Positions 45,616 through 56,522 of a stretch of 64,000 nucleotides of DNA are shown piece by piece (the stretch's first letter is position 1; each line of letters begins with the position of its first letter). The notes below the pieces were generated by a model. The model had not been told where the DNA came from. It ran no database searches and saw nothing but the letters and a program-made list of their open reading frames with translations. The position numbers were made by a program, and so were the translations under genes. The stretch is from positions 30,458,939-30,522,938 of the forward strand of contig OY855911.1 in NCBI GenBank assembly GCA_963693305.1, in the 5' to 3' direction. This stretch comes from Meandrina meandrites. Its lineage: Eukaryota; Cnidaria; Anthozoa; Scleractinia; Meandrinidae.

Positions 45616-47866
45616 TAATAATAATAATAATAATAATTTATTAATTTATAGTGCGCCTTTTAGCATGGAAATGATCAAAGGCGCATTACATATACAATAT
45701 TAAAACATTAAAATATTAAAATATACTGAATATATACATATTAATAACGAGATCTAAAGGCTAAAAGCTAATTTAAAAAGATATGTTTTAAGACGAGATT
45801 TAAAAATAAGAATAGAACTAATATTCCGCAGGCAAGCTGGAAGCGCATTCCAAAGTGTAGGCGCAGCTACACTAAAACACCTGTCACCAAACGACTTCTT
45901 CATTTTCCCTGCTGGGTGCAAAAGAAGCGTGCCTGAAGTTATAGAGCGCAGTGAATAGCGTGCGGGCTTTCTTACATTAATTAAATCACTAATATAAGCT
46001 GGCGCCATGCCATTGAGAGCCTTAAAAGTTAAAAGTAAAATTTTAAAATGAATTCTATATCTAACTGGCAGCCAGTGTAATTCTTGTAAAACAGGCGTAA
46101 TATGATCATATTTGCGACTCGAAGTTAGCAGCCGAGCCGCAGCGTTCTGCACTCTCTGCAATTTAGCAATTTCACAGTCTGGTAGTCCATAGAGAAGTCC
46201 ATTACAATAATCAATTCTACTGGTAACGAACGCGTGCAAAACCGTTTCTAATTTATCTCTTGATAGAAATTTGCTAATTCGCTTAATATTGTGTAACCAG
46301 AAAAAAGCTGCACTACAAGACTTAGAGATATGAGTCGACATAGAAAAATTGCAGTCAAACCAGGAGCCTAGATTGCGCACTTCAGACACAGGCTTGATAT
46401 CTGTCGTGCCAACACGGATTGTACAATCATTAATTTTCAACATTTGTTGCCTAGATCCAATAATTAGAAATTCAGTTTTATCATCATTTATCTTTAACTT
46501 ATCCTGGTACATCCATTTTCTTAAGTCACTGATACATCTCTCCATTGTACACACGGCCTCAGCTTGATCTGTTGGACTATTCGGATTGAATGAAAGGTAG
46601 AGCTGAGTGTCATCAGCGAAACAGTGGGCGTCGGGCACGTGGGCTTGTACTATCTCGAAGAGCTTGGAGGCGTAAACAACAAAGAGAAGCGGACCTAGGC
46701 AGCTCCCCTGCGGAACACCGAAGCGCAGATCGAAATTGTCTGATGTAACCCCATCGAACAAAATGCGCTGGCTGCGCCCTGACAAGTACGATGAAAACCA
46801 CTCTAGAGCCTTCCCCCGTATACCAAAGCTCGTAGTCAAGCGTCTTAGCAAAATCTCGTGATCCACTGTGTCAAACGCAGCGCTTAAATCCAAGAGGACG
46901 AGTAGCGTTACGCGCTGCGAGTTCATATTCAAAAGAATATCATTAGCAACTTTGACTAACGCTGTCTCTGTACTATGATATTGACGATATGCAGACTGCA
47001 ATTGCGGATAAAGACCTGAGCGGACTAGGTGGTCATATGTCTGATTGAATACAGCTCGCTCAGCGAGCTTAGAAATGTAGGCTAAATTGCTCACAGGACG
47101 CAAGTTCTTAAATATTGGATCCAAGCCCGATTTCTTCAACAACGGTTTGACCACGGCCTCTTTCCATTTCTCAGGAAAAATTCCTGACTCCAAAGAGTTG
47201 TTAATTATCCTGGTTACCACCGGAATAAGAGGCTCAATGCAGGACTTTACTAGTGGCGTGGGAATAGGATCGAGGCAACAGGATGTAGATTTAGATTTCG
47301 CGATGAGCATGCGCACATCATCTTCGCTTAGCGGCGCAAACGCCTCAATAACTGGTGGGGTCGGTAAGTTACTATTGGTACCATTATCATTCGGGACATC
47401 ACATTGATCAAGCTCGTTTCGTAGCCGGGTAACTTTCTGCACAAAGTACTTCCCCAAGTCATTTGCAAGTGCTGATTTATCCGTATAGTCTGAAAAGCAT
47501 AGTGTATTCTTTTCTACTAAAAGGTCTTTCACGGCCCGAAACAACTTGCCTTGGTTATCAGAATTCTGATCTATGAATTCAGCAAGGAAGGTTGATTTAG
47601 CATCATTCAGCAAACGCGTGACACGATTTTTGTGCCTTTTAAATGACTCAAAATCAGCAGGAGACCCAGTAGACCTCCATCTCCTTTCAGCACGCCTGCG
47701 CTCTCTCTTGGCCTCACGGATCTCCTCTGAGTACCAAGGCACCTGGGGTCTGACCGTGACAGTTTTCTTCTTGAGTGGAGCATGTTGATCCAGTAATTCA
47801 CCTAGCGTTCTATTATAACAGTCTACCAGCTTGTCAGGCTCAGATGGAGGGTCCTGGCACATGTGT
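45616..47866 (-). mobile_element. CR1/L2-type LINE, 5'-truncated, RT frame intact
   Basis: An uninterrupted minus-strand frame (47862-45754, 702 codons) encodes the linker, reverse transcriptase and C-terminal region of a jockey/CR1-superfamily ORF2. Motifs include NLRPVSNLAYISKLAERA, LLVLLDLSAAFDTVDHEIL, FGVPQGSCLGPLLF and the catalytic FADD. The AP endonuclease domain is missing because the copy stops at about 47866 inside tRNA-like sequence. A short 3' UTR ends in an (AAT)n tail at 45616-45640. The open frame suggests a recent insertion, but without its endonuclease it cannot move on its own. Confidence 0.9.
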
Positions 47867-47964
47867 TCGAACCCACGTTCTCAGAAAATTGCGGGTTGGG
47901 GTCCCCCCCCCCCCACCGATGTGTATTTAACGCACGTTTGCGGAAGAGTGTGGGTTCGAGTCCC
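47865..47964. repeat. tRNA-like B-box fragments at the LINE 5' junction
   Basis: GTTCGAACCC (minus), GCGGGTTGGGGTCCC (plus, degenerate) and GGGTTCGAGTCCC (plus, about 47952) occur within 100 bp, with a C-run between. Same theme as 40.5 and 45.5 kb. Confidence 0.55.
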
Positions 47965-47992
47965 AGTGAATTATTTTCGCAGCTTGCGGGAC

Positions 47993-48412
47993 GGGAGTTA
48001 CTATTCAGCACTCAGTTGATGTTGTGAGACTTCTCATTTTTTCATACATGAAGTATAAATCACATTACCGCGCGGGAACGCTATCCACTAGGCTACCGAC
48101 GACCAGCTGGAAGAAACCGTAAAATTTTGGCTATATATCCTAACCTCAATATAAAGCTAACCGCAAGCAAACTAAGCTAACGTAGGCTAACCGGAGTGCT
48201 TTTTAGGCTAAACGGAGTGCTAGTAGGCTAACCGGAGTGCATAGTAGGCTAACCGAAGTGTATAGTAGGCTAACCGCAGTGCTGAATAGGCTAACCGGAG
48301 TGCTGTTTTTGTATTCACAACATGAACTGAGTGTTACGTGGTATAAAATATCATGAGGTGTCTTCCTATTGTCTCACAACATCAACTGAGTACAGAATAG
48401 TCACTCCCCTTC
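47993..48412. repeat. Foldback enclosing a tRNA 5'-half and a minisatellite
   Basis: The arms GGGAGTTACTATTC... and the reverse complement ending ...GTCACTCCCC share ACTCAGTTGATGTTGTGAGAC over about 37 bp. Inside, near 48070-48110 on the minus strand, GTCGTCGGTAGCCTAGTGG then ATAGCG looks like the 5' half of a tRNA with its A box. Six units of about 21 bp follow at 48183-48303. Confidence 0.65.
48183..48303. repeat. Minisatellite, unit TAGGCTAACCGGAGTGCATAG x 6
   Basis: Six consecutive 20-21-bp units with point changes, preceded by AAAGCTAACCGCAAGCAAAC. The same unit recurs at 54910-55200. Confidence 0.85.
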
Positions 48413-49529
48413 TTGATGTCCTACTCGCGCGCTTTTGTTTTTCGCGCCTTTTGCACAAGCGGTCGCCCGCGTCAACCAGTGGCGGGAAAACCGCCCTTTC
48501 TGCACCACTGGCGTGCTCAGCTCAAAAGAGTTCAGTTCGTCGGTGAGCAGGGACGAGACGAGGCGTTTCGGAAAAAGACGAATATTTAATATTCCTGCAC
48601 ACAAAATGATTTGACTTCTTCTGCATCCCTGTATTTTATGAATGTCTTACTCTTCAGTGGATCTGTTATGAATGTGTTCATTCTCTAGAAGGAGGGGATG
48701 TTGCCTAATGTAAGTGTTGTTCTTGTCAAGAGAAAACTGCAGATTCATGATGCTTTTTCTGTACGAGTGAGTTGTTTTTTTTTACTTGCTCTTCTACCAT
48801 TTACAGGCATGACTTCTTTAAAACAAGTAAAAGGGACAAGGAACAGAAAAGACGTTTTCATCTTCGCTGGTTGAATGAAAATAAAACGCTCTGTTTGTCC
48901 GTCGTGACTACGGAAGCTAAACGAAGCGTCGTGCAGTGACCAGTCTGACCACACGACAAAAACGAAGAGTGAGAGAAGCTTACACTGAACACACCAGTTC
49001 TGGACTAAGGTAACTGTAAGCAAAATATTTTCTCGTTTCATGAAAGGATTCGATAACCTGAAGATTCGTTTAGCAGTCATTTCCAAAGTGTTTTAATCAG
49101 GAAAAACGGTTAACTAAAAAATTCTCTTGAAAATGGCCTCTCGGCTCTCAGTAGTCTAGTTGTGAAGAACATTCAGTTCCCACCCAAAATTTGCTCGTAA
49201 AATTTTTCAGTACTAGGATTTTCCATCAGTTTCCTTGATTGTTAGTGTACTTTCATTTATACTAAGCCCATCTTTTATGAAAAGGAAATATTTCAAGGCG
49301 TTTCTTGTCCAAAAATGTTTTTACTGCTCGTGCCATGCACAAAGAGGCGGGAAGAGAAGCAAGCAATTTTTTCTATCTATTACAACTCTCCTTACATGTC
49401 TTTTTTTCTATCTTCCCAATAGTAAGCTTACCTCTGACTCTGTCAGCCATGAAAAAGACTTGTTACAAATAGAGTTTTTTGGAAACTGCACTTCAATTAA
49501 AATACGTTTCTTGTTTTGCTTGTTTTCAG
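48413..49529. other. Non-coding stretch
   Basis: No supported exon. The 113- and 138-codon open frames here have no recognisable motif. N-terminal recombinase exons matching 63.3-64 kb were looked for and not found. Confidence 0.4.
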
Positions 49530-51450
49530 CAAGGAACGACCATCAAAGCCAGGGGAAACTTTGGTATTCCAAGGAAAGATTCCCGTGCATTCACTTAAAA
49601 CAGTCAGTCAATGTTAAAGCAAGATTTCGAACACACCTTGGATGTCATTGATAGTTATGAAAACTTACAAAGTAAGTACGAAAACTTGATTAGATTGTGT
49701 ACCTTATCCCGTTTTTCGACGCCATGTTCATGGGTAGGCAATGCGCTGAGAAATTACATTGTTTGTATGGGAATCCGACGGCACATATTTTTTTTCAAAA
49801 ATTGGATTCTAGACAACTTATGAATCGTAAAGTAAAGATACTAGGCAAAAGTTTTTATTCGCCAAGTTTGAAGGATGTAGGGCTAGAAAGCTTTCATGAT
49901 CAGTTACGTTTTTAATTTTTCATACATTTGCCTATAATTTTTTTCCCGCAAACTGCATTAATATGCGAACAGTTTGCAGACCCAGGGAGAGATGGTGTAC
50001 TTGTTGTTTTTTTTTTATGCAGGGAAGCTCCACCCTGAGGTCCACCTTTTCATATACCATTTTTGACTTAAAAGGTTACCCTTTTGTATTCCTTTCTGAT
50101 CACTTTACTTACAATCATTCTAGACGGGATACACATTTACACCACTTGGGGAGGAAAGTCCGTACTATACAGCAACATTGGGGTTTTTACACCTGACGAA
50201 GAGAGGGGCTTTTGTCCTGAAACCAATGGCGGCATGGTGCCAAAAAAAACTTTGCACTAAGACCACTTGCAGAGTCTTGGCCTTTGCTGTGTGCAGTGGA
50301 CACAAGTACACAGACCCTTACAGTAAGTAATGAATATAAACCATCATGATAAATATGACTTAAAAGTGGCTTGGATGAATAGAACTGAAACAGCTTAGGA
50401 CGCAAGTTATGTACTGTGGGAATTAAAGCAGATATTTCTTGTTACAAAAGCTGCATTAGGCGAACTTGACATTTGAAGGAAAAATGGAGCGATATACAGA
50501 TGAACACGACTACAATGTGCTAAACCACTTATAATGAATAAGTAGACCACAATTCACTGAGGAAATGTCACTGAGTGATTGAGTTACCAATGCAGTTAAA
50601 GAAAGAAAGCTATTGCTTTTTGATACCGTTTTTACAATATTTTTCCAGAATAAGCCTCTAGACAGCGTCAGCTTAGGAAAAGCAATCGAAAAAGGATTGC
50701 AGATGCTGGCTTCGACAAAGTTCAGCTGTCCCATTACAGCTACAGATCGGTAAGGAAATTACAAAGGAATGCAGACATCTTCCTTCTTGACATAAAGGTG
50801 AATTTAATTTCAGACCCACCCAATACACAAATTATTGAAATAATACTGACTGGCCCTACTCTTTCATGCTTTATCTCTCCATGACTCGCTGATTTTTCAG
50901 TGGGTGCAGCTGATAGGTCATTGCAATTTTTTGACAAATGCAAACACAAGACGTTAAATTGCCATGAAATTGGTTCATTTGAAATACAGGAAAGATTAAA
51001 AAAAAAGGCAAATGGTCAAGCAACCCTCCAAGTTTATTTTTTTCTTTAGTGGCCATTTGGCCACCGATTGCTCAAGTTTGGTTGCCAGTGAGAAATCTTA
51101 GTCGCTAAATTAAGCTCACGCTTTCAATCTTTCTTCTCAATTTTAGTCGCCAGGCTGGCAACTTCTGTTCCAATTAAGTTGCCAGCTCGAAAATCTTAGT
51201 TGCCATGGCGACTAAAATGGTCTTAACTTGGAGGGTTGCTGTGTCACCACTGTGTGATGCAAATTGTAGGAATTTATATGCACACTAAGAAGCATTTGTA
51301 AGACAAAAAATTGCTACGTTAATGAAGAAATATTACTAAGATCAGAAACGGTTTTGCTTGAAGGGTACAAAGGGAGGAACATTGAGTTTCAAATATTCTA
51401 TTCTCTTTCATTTAAAAGGGATCAGAGATAAGGAAGGCAGGGAGGAGAGG
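49530..51450 (+). pseudogene. Broken inverted copy of the tyrosine-recombinase-like gene
   Basis: Plus-strand exon copies homologous to the minus-strand family at 58.8-64 kb. X-like block 49530-49671 (MLKQDFEHTLDVID, out of frame with its upstream part). Exon A at 50124-50322 (YTFTPLGEESPYYTATLGF, frameshift at a run of eight A). Exon B at 50649-50749, 101 bp against 102 in the intact copy, so frameshifted before ADAGFDKVQLSHYSYRS. Y-like block 50901-51018 (FFDKCK...IQERLKK). The Y block is interrupted by a MITE at 51021-51238, and homology resumes near 51239 and 51420. Splice sites are still visible. The order X-A-B-Y differs from the minus-strand X-Y-A-B, so rearrangement has occurred. No exon C or zinc finger was found here. 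Confidence 0.7.
51021..51238. mobile_element. MITE with CAACCCTCCAAGTT ends, copy 2
   Basis: Same ends and interior (TTGCCATGGCGACTAAAATG) as 13838-14021. Comparing with 62.8 kb, the sequence GGCAAATGGT...TGTGTGAT is split by this insertion. Confidence 0.8.
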
Positions 51451-52121
51451 CTGAGGCGCCTTCCCTCAGCATACAACTATAGGCTTATTCCACCAAAGAA
51501 AAACCTGCAGACAGAGCAGGATGCCCTGGAATAACCAAGTAATACTTCAAGAAGAGTATGAGAGGTATTTGTCACAAGATGAGGGACTGAAGAAGGCACA
51601 AGGTAAGCTTAACAGCAAAATTGGACTACCAGGAGTCAATTTTCATTTTGCACAAGCAAATTGACATGGAGTGCTATAGGCTGCGTTAACAATTTTTCAT
51701 TCAATAGTTACAAACTTCCTGACTGTTGGGAAACCTGTGCTCCAAACTTAACTGACCAGGAGGTCTGTGTATGAGAACCTTGACTAAGTGGGATCATGAT
51801 CAGTACACATTACTTCAGTCAAGATTATCACATAAAGACCAAGTCAATTGTAATTTCAGGATCAATGCCTATCAACAACCTCCCTATAACTGACTTTATC
51901 TGACATCTCTACTGGGTTACAGGATAAAAATGCAAAATAACCTGATTACAGTACTTTATTATCGTTAAAAAATTTTAGATCAAGCCACCAACTACCACAG
52001 AGATAGAAATAATCTCATCAGTAAAAAGAAGGTTTTGGCAAAATTATGTCAAGATGTCCTCATCAGAGCTGTAGATCAGCAAGTGTCTCTAAAAAAAACT
52101 GAAACATACTGTTAAATGGAT
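51451..52121. other. Repeat-derived, non-coding
   Basis: The first 80 bases still match the minus-strand copy near 62650-62720 (CCTCAGCATACAACTATAGG, CCACCAAAGAAAAACCT). Beyond that nothing was recognised. Confidence 0.4.
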
Positions 52122-52312
52122 TGTGTGATTCCAGAAAATATCCATATCCCTCCCATGGAAGGGATTTGGCCTATGACCCCCCCACCCCTCCGGAAATTCC
52201 AATTTAGCCTCATACATTGCTTTAAATTTTTGGCTCTTCAAGACCCCCCCTCCTCCCCGGAATTTCCAATCCCTTCTGTGGGGGGAGTATGGATATTTTC
52301 TGGAACCACACA
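52122..52312. mobile_element. MITE with GATTCCAGAAAATATCCATA ends, copy 1
   Basis: TGTGTGATTCCAGAAAATAT at the left and ATATTTTCTGGAACCACACA at the right. The inner arms are also complementary (CCCATGGAAGG...CCTTCTGTGGG; CGGAAATTCCAATT...GGAATTTCCAAT). Related copy at 56142-56330. Confidence 0.8.
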
Positions 52313-52599
52313 TTATAGGTTAAAACTTGTATGTCACAAATAAAATTGTTATTGATGGATATAAGTATACCGGTAGTTTGATCAGGCCACAAAAAGATTG
52401 TGCACAGACCCATGGAGGGGTGGTGCACTTGATATGTTTTTTTATGCAGGGAGGCTCCACCTTGAGATCCAAATCCTTACCCTTTCATAATACAGAAAAG
52501 GTTTCCCTTTTGCATTTCTTGGATACTTCAATGATTTGTTTGGTGGGCACCTCTTTTGGGTGGGGCCTCCCTGTATAGCCCACTTTAGGTTGTACGCTG

Positions 52600-52783
52600 A
52601 GATGGTCTGCACACAAGCCCAGTGGTCCTATCCCCGTTTCTTTAGCATTTATACACCTGGGTGAAGAGAGGCACTAGGAGCCTAAAGCTAAGGACACAAC
52701 ACAGTACTCCTGTCAGTCCTTGAACAAGTTCAGTTGATCCAGAGTGCAGCACCCTGACTATTCAGGGCACTACATCTCCCACA
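52600..52783 (-). mobile_element. tRNA-derived SINE, copy 3
   Basis: Diverged reverse-strand copy of the SINE family (ATTTATACACCTGGGTGAAG, AGGCACTAGGAGCCTAAAGC). It ends in an (AAT)n microsatellite at 52783-52812. Confidence 0.65.
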
Positions 52784-52971
52784 AATAATAATAATAATAA
52801 TAATAATAATTATAAAAACAATATATAATTATAATAAAAACCTTCCCAAAATCCTTTGCAACTGAAAAATCGTCAATGCCAAATAACTTGGTTAGTTTGA
52901 AGCCAGCAGGAGTACAACGTCGTATAGAAATAACTCTTAACAATAACCACTTCTTGTATAAGACGTAGGGC

Positions 52972-53290
52972 GATGACGTCATTAGTCACGTGACATTGCT
53001 CTCAAGTTCGTTTTTGCTCACTGTGACGAAGATATTGCGTTACTGAAAAAGCAGTCATTGCAGTTTGAAGCACATTGATGTGAGGCATTTCAGACTGCCC
53101 GGGTACCGAACAAAATATAAATATTAAGGGAGCTATGTACAATTTTCTAAAAGTGGGAGTCTGGGTACAAGTGCGTATCTGGCGTTGCACTAAATGTGAG
53201 GAAACAACAAATTACATGTTGGTAGATATTTATATGTTAAGTACATTTTTATCACTTTTATTGTTATGACGTCATCGGTCACGTGACCAG
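52972..53290. promoter_or_regulatory. Two paired CRE/E-box words
   Basis: TGACGTCATTAGTCACGTGAC at 52975 and TGACGTCATCGGTCACGTGAC at 53268 combine a CRE palindrome (TGACGTCA) with an E-box (CACGTG) at the same spacing. They may be promoter elements or parts of a repeat. No gene start is evident nearby. Confidence 0.35.
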
Positions 53291-54909
53291 AACGGACCGC
53301 ATTTTTAAATTCGCTTGAAAACTTTTCTGGGATCTCCCTCTTAGGATTATTTTAAGCGAAGTTGTAGATTTTTAAATAGTGTTTTTAAAAATGGCCATTA
53401 TTACTTTTTCCTAAAAACGTACGGCAGTAAAAAATACAATTGAAAAGTTTGTTGGCTTCCTACTCAGCGACCATTTGGGGTAGGAATAAAAGAAAATTTT
53501 GCCAAAGGCAGGAGTGCATGCTCTTTATGATGGCGTTGTCAGTTTTTTCTTATTTTAATTGCCTTTCGCGAGGATGGATTTAATTTCTTTCAGACGAAAG
53601 GAGTGGGACTGGGGAGATGTTAAGTAGCTGCCCCTCCCCTCCCCCCTACTGTGAGTCTCCCCAGCGGATTCCCCGTGGTCCGTATTGCGGGCTCATGACA
53701 AGAGCATTTTTAAAATGGCGTCTAATGGCGACTAGAAAAGGGAATCTAATGGAGTGAATTTGAGATATAGAGGACAGTTTTTCCGATGTTTTTCCTTCTT
53801 GACGCGATCAAAACGAGTCCCCAAACGTAGGGTATACCTCCTTTATTTGTATTCCCGATAAAGAAGAATATGGAATGAGTAGAAACGTGCGAAAACGTGG
53901 TTAACAGAAACTTACAGGGACCTGAGGTAAGCGTTTCTCATTGTACAATGATTTTCTTTTAGACTGGTTAAAGCTTATGTCTTCGACGTTTATCATGTTT
54001 ATCAACTTAGCTTACTGGAATTAAAGCCGAGCTCGGCGTAAAAAAAAATAGATAGTGAGAACGAGGCGATAATATTAAATGGCAGTCATTTCGTCGAGGC
54101 ATGTAACTGTTCGTTATGTTTGTAATCTGAATTTTAAGCTACTGTACTTCAAATTAATAAGAATCGCATCCTTTCATTGTTTATACGTGAGGAAATGTTC
54201 CTCAAAATATTGACCAAGTGGCCATTTCAAGCCGCAAAGAAAAATTACGTCAGGGAAATTTGAAATTACTGTAACACCTTTGATGTGATACCTTTGAAAT
54301 TGGAAGAAACATTTCAGCTCAGTGTGATCTCTTTTTTTAAGTTAGACTAGAGACTACTTTCAGTCGACCTGGTAGCTAATCTAGACTTCAATTATTTAAA
54401 CACTAGTGCTACTCACATTTTGGAATGCCTCATTGGGCATGTTTAATAAATGAGACCATTTATTAACTTAAAATTTGTTCTTCCCATGATGTTTTATTGT
54501 ATTGGTAAACATGGATTTACGTTTCTTTTGCATTTTGTGGTCTACAGGTAATTTTTGGGACTAATAGAATGCCTAATGTTTTGACAGGATTTGCAGTATT
54601 CAGAACTGAGGATATTCTGGATTACTGTTGAGTTAAACTATGGATTATAACAAGTTCAGGTAGTTGTTGATCTCTTAGTTTTGCACATAGTTATGTGACA
54701 GTCAATTCTAGCAATTCCCATCCTTCTCTCTACACACATTCATTACCTGAGGCATTTAAGATCTGCTTTTTGACCAGACATTTGTCTACTTTATAAAAAA
54801 ATCTGTTTGATATTTTTTAATGCCTGTATTTTCAGTTGTTGAATGACCTTCAGTAGCATTTTGAAGTAGCAAATATGAAAATTCGTGAGGCCTTAAACTT
54901 AAGCAAGCC
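53291..54909. other. Non-coding stretch
   Basis: No convincing exon, RNA gene or repeat. A C-run lies near 53630. Confidence 0.4.
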
Positions 54910-55200
54910 AGAAAACCCTAATCCCAATACAAAGCTAACTGCAAGCAACATGATGTACCATTGGGCTAACCGGTGTACTATGTACATGTAGGCTAACCGG
55001 AATCTTATGTAGGCTAACTGGAATGGCCTGCATGGCTTGCATGTTTCATGACACATAAGTGCCATACAAGCCAGAAATACCTAACTCCAGTAATAAGCAT
55101 ATAACCTCAAGCTACCTCAGCTAACTATACTCAGGCTAACTGGAGTACTGCTTAGGCTAACCAGGGAGCTTTTTAGGCTAACCAATGTGCTATTTGTATA
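54910..55200. repeat. Degenerate GGCTAACCGG minisatellite, two clusters
   Basis: Clusters at about 54910-55025 and 55110-55192 of the unit seen at 48.2 kb. Each follows a diverged form of the leader CAATACAAAGCTAACTGCAA. Confidence 0.75.
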
Positions 55201-56141
55201 TAGTGGAATGGCTCTCATGACTTGTTGGCTCACACTTTGTCAAGACCCAAGTTTTTTTTTTAAACTCACATGGGAATTAGCCAAGTAGTAGCTGTAAATT
55301 TGATTTAAATAAACTCCAGCTTAGTTTTGGTTGGCAACTTGCTCTACAAGAAAACCAAACAGATTTTTTTTCTGTGATGTAATGTTTTGAAATGAACAGA
55401 TTACAAAAATTTAGCTTTAGGGTCCAAAACATTTTTAAACATTATTAAAATAATCTGACATTTTTCTGCAATAATTAATGAAAGGAGGGGTGCAAAGAAA
55501 ATTGATTTCTTCCTTGCCTGACCCAGGTAGACTGGGCAAGGTGAAACCATTATAACCTTACCCAAAGTCCCATGTTTCTTTTGAAACAACTACTACAAAA
55601 AATAAAAATCCATAAATGTCATTTGGCTATCTAGCAAGTGGAAAAAATTATTGGATCCAATAGCCCAACATAAAAGCAGCCAGTTTTTTTTTTCACACAC
55701 TGAAAAAGGCCATTTAATTTTAATATACAGTCTGCATCCTGGAAAATTGCAATTTCATCAAAATAAATAGTTTTGTTAGTTTTGTTCTATTTACAGCTGA
55801 CTTGAAGACTTTGCAAGGGCATTCCTGTTAGTCAAAATGAACTCAAAAATACACCTTGTGTCAATGTAACAAAATTGCAACATGATTGACTCCCACATGT
55901 TGCCAGTTTAAACCCGAATATACTTTAGTGATATTTATAGCTAGTTATATGATATAAATTCCCAGAACCCAATATGGCTCCATTCTGGGGTTCATGACAA
56001 AAAATTTTTTTTCAATAAAAACATATAACAATAATGAAATAACAGAGAATTAACATCATTAATTATTATCGCAGACCATAAATTTTAATCCAGGTTAAGT
56101 TAATGTCTCAAGTTTTTTTGCAGCACAGGCTTGGCTCCACA

Positions 56142-56330
56142 AGGTGTGATTCCAAAAACTATCCATACCTCCCCTGAGGATGGTTCTTTGGTTTGGACCC
56201 TCCCACCCCCTGGGATTTCCAGTGTAGCTTCATACTTTCTTTTAAAAATTTGTGTTATTGAGACCCCATCCCCCTCAGAATTTCCAATGACCATCCTTGG
56301 GGTGGGTATGGATATTTTCTGGAACCGCGC
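56142..56330. mobile_element. MITE with GATTCCAGAAAATATCCATA ends, copy 2
   Basis: Diverged copy of 52122-52312. GGTGTGATTCCAAAAACTAT at the left, GGATATTTTCTGGAACCGCG at the right. Confidence 0.75.
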
Positions 56331-56455
56331 AATGTAGGCATTTGCTTATGAAAGTAAGCTGCAGATTGATCTGATTGATACACACTAAACTATTTTCACA
56401 TTTACCTGTTTTCTGTGGGATATATAATTATATATTGTTTTTACCGGTTTCACTT

Positions 56456-56456
<1 letters not shown>

Positions 56457-56520
<64 letters not shown>
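56457..56520. repeat. (AAT)n microsatellite
   Basis: About 21 uninterrupted AAT units. Confidence 0.9.

Positions 56521-56522
<2 letters not shown>

Noticed and set aside
48183..48303. Regularly spaced repeats resembling a CRISPR array
   Set aside because: Units are contiguous with no unique spacers, the genome is eukaryotic, and the same unit recurs as a minisatellite at 55 kb.
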